From: Endomychus coccineus | Lineage: Eukaryota > Arthropoda > Insecta > Coleoptera > Endomychidae | Direction of reading: 5' to 3' | Length of the DNA: 64,000 nucleotides | Assembly (NCBI GenBank): GCA_958510875.1 | Contig: OY294068.1 | Coordinates: 69,294,633 to 69,358,632 of the forward strand | Shown: positions 22,898-36,800 of the stretch, piece after piece | Position numbering within the stretch: the first letter of the stretch is position 1 | How the letters are laid out: every line of letters begins with the position of its first letter | Program-made: the position numbers and the translations under genes | Notes under the pieces: generated by a model | Databases searched by the model: none | What the model was told of the DNA's origin: nothing | Seen by the model: only the letters and a program-made list of their open reading frames with translations

Positions 22898-25800
22898 CTA
22901 CATACGTTCTGATATTCTTGATGCTACATTCCTCAATTGCCCATATACTTTAGAAGGGGGAGAACCTAAAATGAGATTACAAACTGCTCTTCTAGCCAAT
23001 TGTATATTCTGGAAACTCCCTAATATGTGTATTTTGGAATCTGCCAAAACAATTCTGGTTTTTGTAACATTTTCAATTGTAAATTTAGTTCTTCCACCTT
23101 TCCCTGCTAACCTGCCAATAGCTCTTGATTGATGATCACCTTTTAGCGTCTTAACGTCTTTTATTTCGAATGTTTCTACGAACAAATCATCCAACCTGAG
23201 TAAAGCTAATGCATCTTCTACTTCAAAACCATAGATGAAAGCCTGAAAAATATATTGAATTACAAAACATAAAATGTTATCAAAGTACTACTAAAGCATG
23301 CAGAATTAACGCATCATCCAGATAATAAAATTATTCAAGAACTAACACAATCCACTAATTCAAGACATAGGTTGATAATTGAGTAATATAGGAGATATGA
23401 ATGTATGAGTTGCCAGATAAAAGGCAAAATCACCATGCCTCAATATTTACATCAATGAACACTTCTTTTAGGGTTTTCAAAATAACACTATTGAAAGGCA
23501 ATACTAGTTATGTGATACTGTGTATATCAAAACGAGGCGGACAAGTTCAGTTCACTTAGATCCCTCGATTGGGTCCATTGTGCACCTCTTATAACAAGAC
23601 TAGGGATAGGGCAACAAGAATGGCGAGAATACTGCTTGGACTAATGTCTCTTATGGCCTCAGGTGGTATGTGCGGCTGCTAAGAGAAGCTGGACATTCTT
23701 CTAATAGGCTGAGGGTCTGTTTAGTCCCCCTCTCGGCATCTACCACGAGCTGGATCATCAACATTGCTCATAAATTGTAGATGTCTGTTCAGGAGACAGT
23801 GACCTGCAAAGTCCCGTTACTAGTTTTATGCCTCTTCTGTGATGATACAATAAGGTAATTTTGTTTATTATATCATATGATCTTCTGCTCATGGAGAGAA
23901 GGATTCTAGATTTGGGCGGGAACACCGCAGTGTAAAGCTTCGCCTGCCTCATACCAGGGGCCTTGGTATTGCAAAAAGGATTGCTATTTGATATTAGAAC
24001 TGGCAGAAGATTGCCAGATAATAAGTCAAGGTGCAGGTTCTGGGCCTTCATGACGATGTCACTTGGAAAGGTGGAATTCTACCATCTTGAGCTTATCTCA
24101 AGATGGTTTATTAACACTTATATTAGTTAACATTATATACGGCTTCCTTAATAACTCGATTATTAATTTGGTAGTTTCATAATAACTGACTTTGTAAATC
24201 TGTTTAGAAATAACTTGATACTATGATCAAATAATCTATTCTCAAGGGGAACCCTTGCTATCCTAATAATAATACATCGTCCCATTGGCGCGAAACTTGA
24301 CCTACGCACCAACATTGACTTCGATGAAATACACACTCATCATTGTTATACAATAGTATAAATAACAATATGTTATATGTTTACGTTTAAAAAAATAGAA
24401 TTATAAATCTCTAATTGGGATATTACACCCTATCAGTTCAGTAGTTCTCTAAGGGCGCTGAGATTTCGTATTAACCTGGTAATTTGAAATTAATGTTCAT
24501 AATTCAAAATCTGTTTACTTGATATTGTAGTACTTATCTGTAAATGTATATCATATATATGAAATGTTAATTTTCATCCAAAATCTATATCTATATATTA
24601 CTTCAGTTCACATTTATTTCTATTTGTATAGCGTTTAATAATATTTTAATAGTCTATCAACTAGTATTTCTTATTACTATTAATTATTATGTATTTATAA
24701 ATACTTCAAGCGATACTATTGTATGATGTATAATTTACTAATGTCTAGTATACAGCGAATATAAATAGCTAATGGAATTCATTTGTGCTGCAAACAATTA
24801 ACAATAGTATAGTTTAAGAAATTGTGTGTGAAGTGATACTGTGACAATTTAAAATAGAATAATGCGAGCTGCGTTTTCAGTGTTGTTAGGTAGTGTTAGT
24901 CGCCAATGTTGAGAACATTTTCCCGACTGAAATTATAAGAGAAGACACAAGGCAAGATAACAAAAAAGTGATGGATATGCACTTGTTTCTTGAAAAACTT
25001 CGAAATCTTGTTCAAGATTGCATAGATACTATTATTCTTCCAAATCAACATTTCTAATTGTCTAAAAAAATTTCAAATATCCTGGAGAAATACAATTAAC
25101 CATTAACAATGTACTTGAATTCCAAAGATGGCTCAAAGATAATGTTTTGAATTGTAATTGATTTTATTTTAAAATTCAAGTTTTAGCATTGACAGCAATT
25201 TAGATATATAATTTTTTGCAGAAAATGATATTATACATTCATCTAAATTTGTATGGCTTGTAGGAAACAAAGGACTTTGTTCGAAGTTGCTACAATTTGA
25301 TTCTATTTTCAGTCATATGAATTTATTCAATTCAAATTCCTGAAGCTTATAATTGTATTGGAGAGTCGGGAGATTCAACTTTGCCAAAGTCCAACTAATA
25401 CCCGGCAATTTCACATGTCATGTGATTATTGAAAAGTCACCAATTATTTATTGAATGTAATTTCAAATGTTAAAATGCTGAATACCATTTGAATACAACA
25501 CACTTTGAGTAGTCAGACTGAGTTGGTAAGGTCACAAATTCTAACTGAAGGTCTATGACCTAAGCTTACCAACAATATCCTTTCATGCATATGTGTGGAT
25601 TGGAACTAATATATTTCTATTCTATTCTACTAACCTTTACAAAATCAGCAGCCTTTTGCAAATTTGAAATGTCTTTAGTCTCTTCACATGCTTTAATTTC
25701 AACATTCCTTGTTTTCAAGTTAAACCTAACTTGAAGTTGCAAATGTTCTACAATAGGAGTGAATATCTTTAACCAATTCTCCTTTAAAGGTGTATAGCGG

Positions 25801-26018
25801 TGAGCTGGAACCGATACTCTTCTCATATTTTCCTTATTTTCAACTACCGAGTTTGATTTATGTCGCTTTGTTGGTAGTCTGTTTCGAACTTTCCCTTCAA
25901 TACCATGATGCGTATCTACCACCATGGCTGTTTCTCCTGAGGAATTATTTCGTCGCTTTTTTGTCTTCTTTGGTTCAAAGTTATTAATATCAATATTTAC
26001 ATCCATATCGGTGGCCAT
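22898..26018 (-). CDS. PNO1: PNO1/Dim2, KH-domain 40S ribosome assembly factor
   Basis: Two exons on the minus strand: 25635-26018 (ATG at 26018) and 22898-23242 (stop TAG at 22898-22900). They are joined in phase 0 across a 2392-bp intron (donor AAG|GTTAGT, acceptor TTTCAG|GCT) and give 242 aa; human PNO1 has 252. Exon 1 has a basic, low-complexity start and then [20 protein letters not shown]. Exon 2 has the KH domain with [32 protein letters not shown] and [18 protein letters not shown]1 binds pre-18S rRNA near its 3' end, works with NOB1 in late 40S maturation and acts in nucleolus and cytoplasm. The key KH GKGG loop is intact. It is divergent to NOG1, which starts 1.8 kb away. Confidence 0.93.
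23600..24051 (-). pseudogene. Probable retroelement tail fragment (RNase-H-like) in the PNO1 intron
   Basis: Minus strand, about 97 open codons followed by decayed sequence. It contains [16 protein letters not shown] and [10 protein letters not shown], a loose match to the end of the RNase H region in some non-LTR polyproteins (TGHC...LNKH...DDP.CR.C). There is no catalytic part and the similarity is weak. It is a fossil inside an intron. Confidence 0.3.
24085..24110. repeat. Short perfect palindrome
   Basis: ACCATCTTGAG and CTCAAGATGGT are separated by 5 bases, a perfect 11-bp hairpin within the PNO1 intron. No function is inferred. Confidence 0.6.
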
Positions 26019-26339
26019 TCTTATTGGAAAAATATTCAAATATGTTGCCCCAGCCGAAATATCAAAACTAAAATAAATAAACAGTTTTATGAATATACTA
26101 CTGCCAATAATGAATAGATCGCAATTGTAACTGGTAAAACCTACCACTCCGAAAAATAAAGACTTTGGTTAGTTTATGGTCAAAGAACACGGAAAGATTG
26201 TTCATAGAAGATTGAGAACACAAAAGTATATATGTGAGTAGAAGGTTGTATTATTCAATGTTCTATGGTTAAGTTTGTTCCTTGTTTGAAGAATCTTCAT
26301 TATGGATCGATGATAGCAGATGAACGATGGAACCAACCT

Positions 26340-26470
26340 CGTTGGATGGATGGAACAGGGAAAATGCGTGGAACTCAATGATGTGTTTGAAAGACGGCCG
26401 CAGTTATGGGATGCTAGACAAGGATTATATTTTGATAAAGATTGATACAGGCATGATGCAAAGCAGGGAA
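26340..26470 (+). pseudogene. Possible MADF-like fragment
   Basis: The plus-strand frame reads VELNDVFERRPQLWDARQGLYFDKD. It resembles the start of a MADF domain (a DNA-binding domain of Myb/SANT type with the pattern L-x(n)-P-x-LW-(D)-x(n)-Y). It is too short and is followed by a stop. It may come from a transposon. Weak call. Confidence 0.2.
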
Positions 26471-26703
26471 GGCGACGAACGCAGCTAATTCCCCAAACAC
26501 AAGGTTTGGGCTTAAAATGTTTGATGCATTTGGCGTTCGTTACAGGTCACTATTCACCGACACCTTGGTCTTTTGCATAGACCTATTAATAGGTCTATGG
26601 TCTTTTGTAGTATTCATGATGAGTGTGACAAGCTAGCAACTATCATATATTGAATAAAGATTCATTGGAGGCATACGCAAGGGCCGTTGCCATCGGTCTA
26701 TTA

Positions 26704-27660
26704 TAAAGCGGCGTTTACATTGGTTAAGTTACTTATACCAGTAACTCAAGGACATTATATAAACTATACCCCGGCCAGCTAACCGTCACAGTGACAGCAT
26801 TGGTGACAGTTACGTCTACTAACCGCCATATACATAAGCATATCAGTGTGTTGACAGTTGCGCGCTTGTCCCTAATATTCAGTGGCTCATACTAGACCAC
26901 GGTCGTATATACAGGTCTGGGAACTCGAGGCTGTTTCCTATGTGAGAACTGAGTCCGCTAAACGTGATCTGTTGCGTAGTACCAAAAAGGTGGCGCATGA
27001 GTGGTGGAATGTTCTCTGGCACGTATACGACCGTGTTTGACCGATATGGCGCCTAATCCTGAAATCCTGAAGACATACATTGATCCAAGCGCCAGCTGGT
27101 GGCTGAGCGAGAGACTACGAGTTTGGCGACATGTAAGAGACTCATGTCAAACATAGAGTTCCCAGACCTGTATATACGACCGTGTACTAGACAAACGACA
27201 TAAGTTTTTAATTGTTACAGTTTATGGCAAATCTCTCATCATATTAGAGTATTTGCCGACATTTGAGGTAATTGCTTCGGTCAGTTTCATCATGACATGA
27301 CATGACAGAGGTTGACACTACCTGAGACTAATATTACTACTCTCCTGACCTGCATCGGGCAACTTTATTAGAAACAAAATTATGATACGTATTTTTCAAA
27401 ATAATTAATTTCCTTTCAATACTTCGGAATAACATTTTAATGCTGTCTCTATTGGCGCCCCCTCTGTTGAGGCGTCCATTTGTTAATCCAGCTCTGCTAC
27501 CCGTTTGTTTACATTGGATTGGTAGTATTAGGATAGTATTTCTCTCGCAAATTATTACGTTACTGTTACACTTAACTAACCCATACACCAATGTAAGCTC
27601 CGTTCAACTTAACCACGAAGATTAACTTCTTTACCTTCGTGACCAATGTAAACGCTGCTT
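26704..27660. mobile_element. Inverted-repeat DNA element surrounding a P-type element
   Basis: The left end AAAGCGGCGTTTACATTGGT matches the complement of the right end ACCAATGTAAACGCTGCTT. Target duplication is unclear (TTAA-like at the right only). The 26898-27184 P-type element is nested inside, so this element is older. It carries no recognised coding sequence. Confidence 0.45.
26898..27184. mobile_element. P-superfamily non-autonomous element, copy 3 (short)
   Basis: This 287-bp copy has the same CACGGTCGTA...GTTCCCAGACC ends as the elements at 15.2 and 15.9 kb. It is flanked by a perfect 8-bp duplication TACTAGAC at 26890-26897 and 27185-27192. It lacks the THAP segment. An additional internal TATACGACCGTG near 26970-27020 hints at a nested or rearranged end. 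It lies in the PNO1-NOG1 promoter interval. Confidence 0.8.
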
Positions 27661-27805
27661 AATTCTGTTGTGCACAAATTGATTATTTTCAATTGTTCTA
27701 TGATTCTCTTGAACGTAACCTAAAAACAAAGGTTCACGTTTCTCTTAAATATATCAGGTGGAAAGTAGTGTGGTTGTGTTGTGGAAACATAATTCAATTG
27801 CAAAG

Positions 27806-30800
27806 ATGTCTTCTTTATATAATTTCAAAAAGATTGCTGTGGTCCCTTCATCAAAGGTACGTTCATTTTCAGAACATGTATATAAAGTATTTACAAACTA
27901 ATCGTTCAATTTTTAGGACTTCATAGATATTATATTGTCCAAAACTCAAAGGAAAACACCAACAGTTGTTCACAAACAATATAAAATAACAAGGATCCGT
28001 AGTTTCTATACCAGAAAAGTAAAGTTCACTCAACAAAGTTTTCATGACCGCTTATCCCAAATTCTTACTGAATTCCCAAAATTAGATGATGTCCATCCAT
28101 TTTATGCAGATCTAATGAATGTTCTCTATGATAAAGATCATTACAAATTAGCATTGGGCCAGTTGAATACAGCAAGACATTTAATAGATAAGTAAGTGTT
28201 ATGTGAAAAAATTTTACCTTGGACAACAAAATATGTACCTTTGCGATTATATTCTATTGATGGAGACTCATATTAAATAAACTGTATATGCTCTTCAATG
28301 CTATTGGTGAGCCAAAACAATTCATTCACAAATCAGAATAATTTATAATTACATGGCATAAAGTATGTCTATGGTTTCGTCGTTTATATAGAGTAAAATC
28401 ACTTTAACTTTTGGAAGTTTAAGAATTAAACTCAAATTTACACAAAACTTGGTAACACTCTGACAAATTGTTTCATCACACAGGAACAATCAACTTCTAA
28501 ACAATATAAAAGATTATTTATGATATAACTATTAATCAGTGCTAATTCAGATCAATTATGTTAAGTTGATAACCATTTTTAATTCCTAAATGGTTTCTGG
28601 TATTGGCTGCTTAAAATTACAAGGGATTGATTATAGAGCATTGAATATCATTCATTATTCTCAAAAATAAAACAGCTCGGCGGAATTTTTAATTTGGTAT
28701 AATTATCACATTCTATGCAACTACCACCCAGAACTAGAAATAGCTTACAAAACCTATCTCAACAAACTCCTCATAAAAATATAAAAAGCTGTGATGAATT
28801 AAGCTCCCTCACTTTTATTAGCAAAATAGCTTTCGAACACTCCTACAGGTCAAATGTAAATGATTGTAGGAACAGAAAATATATTGGAAATGATTTAGAA
28901 ACTGCTAATGGAAGACATTAAATTCTACACTGTTTCATTGAAATTTTATCCAAATGGTCTACACAATGTATTTCACAACTCAATGTTTCATACAGACACC
29001 TGCTTGTTTTATATACTGACACTTGTTGTCTGCAAATTTTCAAATCTATATGACCAATAAGAAAGGCGCAATCGTATCCACAGTTGATTACGCGCACACA
29101 CGCAAGTCCAGACATAAGATAAGATAAAGATAAGATAAAGTTTATTGTGTTAATACTACAAATTTAGTTTACACTCGTCAAATACAACAGTTTAAAATTA
29201 ATGTAAATACATGGATTACAAGACACAAAATGGCAAGTGTTAAAATTCAGCGAAGATGTAAATTTAAAATAAATCACAGTTATTTGATGGAAAGTACCGT
29301 TTGATATTGGTTACATTTCAATTGTTTTCAAATCTAAGAACTCATATATGGAATAAAATGCATTTGTTGTGAGAAATTTTTTGATGGTGATCTTAAATTT
29401 ACTTAACTCTAGATTTCGAACATGGTTAGGACATTTGTTGAACATTTTAAATGACAAAAAATTAGGGCCCGTTTGTGATCTACTCAACCTAAAGCGGTTT
29501 GGACGAATGTCTAATTTATTGCGCGTGTTATGATCATGAAAGTTACAATTTAAAGATACTTGGTCGGATTGATGAAGCTTATATGCATGTAAAAGGCATT
29601 CCAGTATAAGTAGGCTTGGACAAGTTAAAATTTTTAGATTTTTGAAAGTGCTTTTGCAACATTCTCTGTAGCCTTTATTCCCCAGGATTCTAATAGCTTG
29701 CCTTTGTAACCTAAAAATCCTCCCCACTTCAGAGCTATGTCCCCACAATATTATACCCTATCTAACATGGGATTCAAAAGTTGCAAAGTAAGTGGTACGC
29801 AGTACATTGGTGGATAGTGAATTGGAAAGATTCCTTAAGACAAATAGGTTTTTTTTTAATATACCTGCAAGATGATCTATATGAACTGACCATTTTAGGC
29901 TTACGTCAACAAAGATGCCCAAAAATTTGGCGTGTGCACCTTTGTCAATCTGTACTGTGGTGTGTTTCAGAGTAAACATAAGTTTTATAGTCTTTTCTTG
30001 ATTAATGGCTAGTTGATTTGCCGAGAACCACTCACAGGCCCTCGACTCCACCCTCTCACCCAGAGCCGTCACATTATCCTCGTTAGCATCGGAAACTGAC
30101 ATGGTATTGTCGTCCGCAAAAAGTTCAACAACTGCATCTGGCAAGTAGTCGGGGAGATCGTTGATGAATATGAGAAACAACAAGGGCCCAATTATAGAAC
30201 CCCACTTCCACCAACGACCCCTCCGAGTACCCGCCGTTTACAAATACTTTGAAATATCGATTTGACAGATAGGATTTAATCAGATCTAAGCTTTTTCCAA
30301 CAAAACCATATTTCTCCAGTTTGCTCAGTAGCATCGGGTGAGAAACACAGTCAAAGGCCTTTGAGAGATCTAAGAAAATAGATAATGAGTGTAACCCTAG
30401 TTCAAAGCAATCAAGAGTTGATTGAATGAAATGTAAAATGGCATCAATGGTGTTTTTGTTTTTTCTAAAGCCAAATTGGAACTGAGAAAGGAGAGATCTT
30501 GTTTCAAAATATTCTATCATTTGCTGACATATAATTTTTTCAATAACTTTGGAAAAAGTGGGAAGGAGTGATATAGGGCGATAATTTTCGGCCCTGTTTG
30601 TGTCACCCTTTTTGTGCAATGGAACTACTTTTGAAAGTTTTAAGCAGTCTGGAAACACACCCCGATTCAGACACATGTTTACCAGTTTTGTCAGCGGTAA
30701 AACCAAATTACTCACATTTCGTTTTAGATGACATGGAGAAAGTCCAAAAATATCAGATGCTTTGCTGTTTTTTAGTGATAAGATTGTATCGCGACACAAA

Positions 30801-33800
30801 CATCATGTCAAAAATAGAAATGCTCAAAACCGATATTTCCTTGAACCTGTAAAATTTTTTGTACCCCGATTACAATACTTCTCTTACACTATATACTATG
30901 TATAGCGAGGGAAGTAAAGTATAGGAAATAAATACAGGAAAACTGAAATGATTTTAAATAATTTTGAGATGTAATCTAAAGAAAACACATAAATCGCTAC
31001 TGAGTTTTGTAATGGATACTATATTAACATAGGTCACAATATGTTTCAAAACAATAGCTCCTCCCATTAATTCCAGAATTCCACTGTAATAATTCCAATG
31101 AATAAAAAGTCCACATTCCTATCGCTTATTGCTGGAACAGGAATAATATATGAGTTTTCTTCATTGAAAAATAATAGCGCCCCAGGTAAGCGTGGCTATA
31201 CAGTTAGAATAATAAAACTGACCCATCAACATATTCTACTCTTATCCATATCATTATTCTCATATTCCGAACAGGTATTTTTCCTGCACAGCTTAAGTCT
31301 AATATTATTATACCTATCCACAAAGGCAAAATGTCTAAAAGATCAGTTGATAAATTTCATTGTAGCAAGCAATATTTCATATGAATATCAGTTCAGATTT
31401 CAGAAGGGAAAAGCTATAGTTGATGCCATTGATGCTATTATAAATGAGATAACTCAAATTCTAAATATAGATAGGAAATGCATATCTTGAATATCATCAA
31501 TATAATAATGTCCGACAAAACTTCTTCAACAATACTGACATAATGTAATATTCATGCTCTCTATTTCTCAAGTATCTGTACTTTTGCTTTCAAAAATCCA
31601 AAACTACAGCATCCAGATTCTCATAAATACAATACCTAAAGTAAGTAAGTGATAACTTGCTGCAAAATCCATCAAATTAAAAAATAAAACTGATAGATTC
31701 ATAAACCTTTTAATAATTGTCCACAACATTTAATCTTCTTTCGGTTCATATAAGAAAAATTAAGAGTTTGAAAAATTAATTTGTACCTCTAAATAATTAT
31801 TTTATTTCATTCATTATCAAGAATTCATCCTGCAGCTAGTGAAACAACTTTGAGTTTAATCTCAACAAGACAAAGTGCACACAATTCGTCGTTCTTAATC
31901 TTTTTAATTTCACTGCATAGTTTTGTTATTGCTCATCCAGGTGCTACAGAACCTAGGTGTATCTGACAGGTTGTGTAATGTGAATGATGATCTGCTTGGA
32001 TGCGCGGGATCTTATACCATGTATTTTAAATGGCAAATTTAATTCTATATTAGTTGATTTCATGATTTAGGGAATATGATTCAACATAATGTGATGTAAT
32101 TTTCATTTTCCAGTGTTGCTAAGGATTATGTTAGATTATTAAAATATGGTGATTCGCTATATCGTTGTAAACAATTAAAACGAGCTGCATTAGGACGTAT
32201 GGCTACAATTATGAAAAGACAAGCTTCAAATTTAACATATTTAGAACAAGTTCGTCAACATTTGGCACGTTTACCTTCTATTGATCCCTACACCCGGACT
32301 ATTATAATTTGTGGTAAGTATGCAACAAAACTTTCAGAAATTATGTTTTATGAGTAATTGAAAGATATTCATTGAAAAATAATGAATAGGAGAAGACTTT
32401 ATTAACAAAATGTGTTTTGTTAACATTTATCTTGAGCACAGGAAGAAAAGTAATCGAAATATCCTAATATCCCGTGCTCTATTGAGCAGTAAATTAAATT
32501 GATAATTAATTTATATCCTGTTGATTCTATTCATTATTCATCGTTCTATATTCATTTCTATTTTCATTGCCAGTTAGTGCTTTTAATCTTATTAGAAAAG
32601 GTTATTATGGATAGCATACTGTGTTCTGGAAGTTCTTTTAGATATTACAAAATTGTCATAAATAAATAGTCTATTCCGATAACGAAAACATGAATGAATG
32701 TTGCCCATTACTAAAGTGAGGCATAGGAAGAAAAAAAAATTAATATGAAATTATTTAAAAATTAATATTTTAATTTTCACAATCAATTGCTTTTTAATGG
32801 GGTAGTTTGAAATAAAACAAGACATAGTTCAATATTTTGTTATTTAAAAATATATCTACCAAAACAATTTTTACATGATTAATTTAATTATTAAAACAAT
32901 AAACAATTAAGTATTTCTCAAAATTCTCTAACAAAAAGTTTCGCCTCCTATCAGTATACATATGTTTAAATGCAGAAAAGCTTCTCTCTACGTCAACACA
33001 CGTAATAGGGGCGTTTTTCAAATGTAACAAAATTTCTGGTTTCAATGTAAATGTTTCATCAAAATCTCCAATTAAAGCATTGGCTGCTTGTAAAAGGAAT
33101 TTGTAGCCATGGTTCTTATCAATTACTGCTTTGAATTTTTTATATATTTGGTTTCAAATATGTCCCGAAGCATTTTTGCTCAAATTCTTTTATTAAATTT
33201 ACCGCCTCTATCAAAGATAATTTGGATGACTCTAATTGGATAATAGTGTTTGAAATGAAATTATAATTGGTTTTTATAAATGAAACTTGTTGACATAAAA
33301 TGTGATTGGTCAGCAATTTTTTGGCTTGTAAGAGAGACTGAGAAGAATCATGTTCAAATTCTTGTATAACAGTTTTTATTTGCGTAAAGTTTTTGGCATA
33401 AAAAGAAGCAGCCTCTAACCACGTTCCCCAACGTGTTAAAACGGGTTGAGGTGTAAGAGGAAGATTAGGTAAATGCTCTCTATAAAATTGAATTCTAAGT
33501 GGAGCTTTTAAAAATATTTTTTTTACGCAAGATATCAAACCATTTACAAGTGGAAAGTTTTTTCTAACTTCTTCTGCCACCCTATTTAATGCATCGGCCA
33601 AACAAGTAGCATGAATTAATTGCGGATAAATTTTAAGTTTTGGCCTGTCTTGACCATATAAGGTGCTGCATCTGATAGGAGAAGTATAAACTTTTCGTTA
33701 AGAATAGCCTCGGGAAGAAAAAAGTTTGTTAAAGTGTCTTGTATAAATCTAGTAACACTTTAGGCATTTGTTTAAGGAAGTTCTCTGCAAGCAATTAAGT

Positions 33801-36800
33801 ATGATTTTGTCAAATTTTCATTCTTAAGAGCCCCAATCATTAAATGGGCAATATAACGTCCTGAAGCAACTGTCGTTTCATCTACACTTATAAAAAAATA
33901 ATTATTCACTATCTCTAATCTGATGCTATTAAGTAACGAGGAATATAAATTGTCAATTTCTGTTCTTCTTAGAGTTCTTTCGCTTGGTATATTAAAAACC
34001 ATATATAATGTATACCTTCACAATTATATTATGTGAAGAAAAATTGATTTATCATGCACAATAAAAATAAAACAATATCAAACCTTCAAAATTCAAGATC
34101 ATTCTAGAGTTTGAGATAAATTAAAATTAATCGAAAATATATAAGGTCAAATAATCCAAATTGTATAGTAAAGTAAAATACATATTTACAGTGCATTAAC
34201 AATTTTTAATATTGAACTGCTTCATTCCCACCCCATTTTCTTTTATATATCTTCGAATGAAAGATGTTGGATAACGTTTATTGAAATTTAATTTAGCTGC
34301 CAATTAAATATGGCATCCGCAGGACCTCTTGAGAACATGATCTAATCCTATAAATTTACAAAATGTTAAATAATCCTGCTATAAATATTTCGCTAGAACA
34401 AGTGATCTCAGGGTCATCATCAGTTAGCAACTTTTCCTCAGATTATCATTTGTTGTAAATTAAGGTTTAAAAAGTGATTAAATGAGAAAAGAAAAATCGC
34501 TAATCCAATTTGATTGTTTTGAAAAATTATCTGAATCTTGTTTCTTTTTAGGATTTCCAAATGTAGGAAAATCTTCTTTCATAAATAAAATTACAAGAGC
34601 TGATGTGGAAGTACAGCCTTATGCATTCACTACAAAATCATTATATGTTGGTCATACTGACTACAAATATCTTCGTTGGCAAGTTATTGACACACCTGGT
34701 ATTTTGGATCATCCCCTGGAAGAAAGAAATGTTATAGAAATGCAAGCCGTTACTGCCTTAGCACATTTGCGTTCATGTGTTCTATATTTTATGGATTTAT
34801 CAGAACAATGTGGACACACTTTAGATGAACAAGTAAAATTATTCGAATCCATAAAACCTCTGTTTGCCAATAAACCATTAATTATTGTCGCCAATAAAAC
34901 AGATATTATTTCTTTGAACGATTTACCAGCTGAACGCAGAATTATCCTCAAAGAGATTGAAGAAGATCCAAATTTACCTATTATAGAAACATCTACTGTT
35001 AACGACATTGGTATAATGGAAGTTAAAACAGAAGCTTGTGAAAGGTTACTTAGTTTCAGAGTTGATCAAAAAATGAGGACCAAAAAGGTAAGACTAACTG
35101 ACAGAATTATAGGGTTACAGCATTCACTAGAAGTAAATTCGTTCAAATTGAATAGTACAATTTAAAATAAACACAAATTTACAATTAAATAACTATATAT
35201 TAACAATTATTTCACCACACAGTGGCATCCTCAGAAAGCATGAGCTAAATAACTGCATACAACTAAGATATAATTCATTGAATAATATGGTATAGGGCTA
35301 TAGGGTATAGATACATGATTAGAGGTGGGGTTCATGCATGACAAAGGCTGATTGGAGTTACGTGGATAATATTTTGGCAAAAGTATTAATTCTGGGTGCA
35401 TTATAATAAATATCTATTTCATCATTCTAAACAGATCACATACAGTTTTTATAAATAAGAAATAATCATCCTTATCCATTAAAAATACTGTTAAAGTACT
35501 GAGGACTTTTTGGCTACCAAGTAACCATTATCAGAGTACACTAAATTATAAATAAAAATGCTTATATACTATTTGGGGATAATAATGCAAAAAACCCTCG
35601 AAATTTAATAAATTGCTTTTTCGTTTATATGTTTCCATCCCTTCTAAATTACCTAGATATTGGTTCATACTGTGTTTTAAAAGTGATAAACTTTCTTGAC
35701 AAATGGTGTGATCTGTATTCAAGATATGTTTAGCTAACGCTGATTTTTCACCATTATTAACGTAGAATATGTTTTTACGGACGACCTAATTGATGGAAAG
35801 CCTTGCGTTACTTGAGAATCGTTACGTGAATTCGTAACAGGTCTGATTGGTCGAGACCAATAGGCTCCTTCTTCTCTTATACCAACGCCGAGCGAGCGCG
35901 GAAATAACCGAGGATAGAGGAGTGTATACGTGACTGTGACCACATTCATATAAGACAGTCTACTGAGGACGCGGACCTTGTTCAGAATTATCAATTTATT
36001 CTTTTTTATTTGTTGGGAAGAAAGAACATTAAACATGTCCTATGTTTTTTTTCTTTATTTGGAAAAAATTTTCTTTATACTCAGTTAAAATGTTCCTTTT
36101 AGTTTAACCCACATACGTATGTTTGTGACTTATTGGTACATAGTCAATTGAATTGGGATTTAAAAAAAAGTGGGATGCTGTAAAGTAGATATTCTGAAAT
36201 TATTATTAATTAATCATTCAACTATTTTTGTAGACATTCTAGAAGATTTTATTATTCATTGTACACTTTTGCGTACATCGTTGACATCTACCCACTTTCA
36301 GAACTAAGTGTGCACACTTTTGACAAGCCAGTTGTTGATTTATAGCAACTAAGGTTACTATACTAATACTAATTATCATAAATCAACTTCAAACAATTTA
36401 TTTAGATTTGAATAGGTTCAGACATTACATGATGAAAATCCATTATAAGCTTGAATAAACCAACTATTGAAAGTTCTCCAAACATTTTTTAAAGTGGTAG
36501 TTATACCTCTGCCGGAGATGGTTGGTCAGTGACTTCATCGTCTGGCTGATTTCACTGATGAGCTTATGAGATGAGCCAAACAGCTGTCTGGAACTAATAG
36601 ACTTATTGTCAATGTTAAACCTGGAAAACAAAATTTTGCATAATCAGAGTAAAGGTTTTGAATTAAATACCCAAAATTCAGTAGACATTTCTAAACAATC
36701 ACTTGAACTTGTACTCCAGCATTCTTTTCGATGTCTATGAAATATAATTTTCTCAAAATCCACTCACCTGCGTAAAATATTTACGCATTAAAATTTACCA

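Larger units (their letters stand above)
26019..27805. promoter_or_regulatory. Shared divergent interval between PNO1 and NOG1
   Basis: 1.8 kb separates the two start codons, which face away from each other, so both promoters must lie here. Much of the interval is mobile DNA (an inverted-repeat element 26704-27660 with a P-type element inside it). The ancestral spacing was therefore probably well under 1 kb. No TATA box is obvious next to either ATG. Co-regulation of these ribosome-biogenesis genes is an inference from arrangement. Confidence 0.45.
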
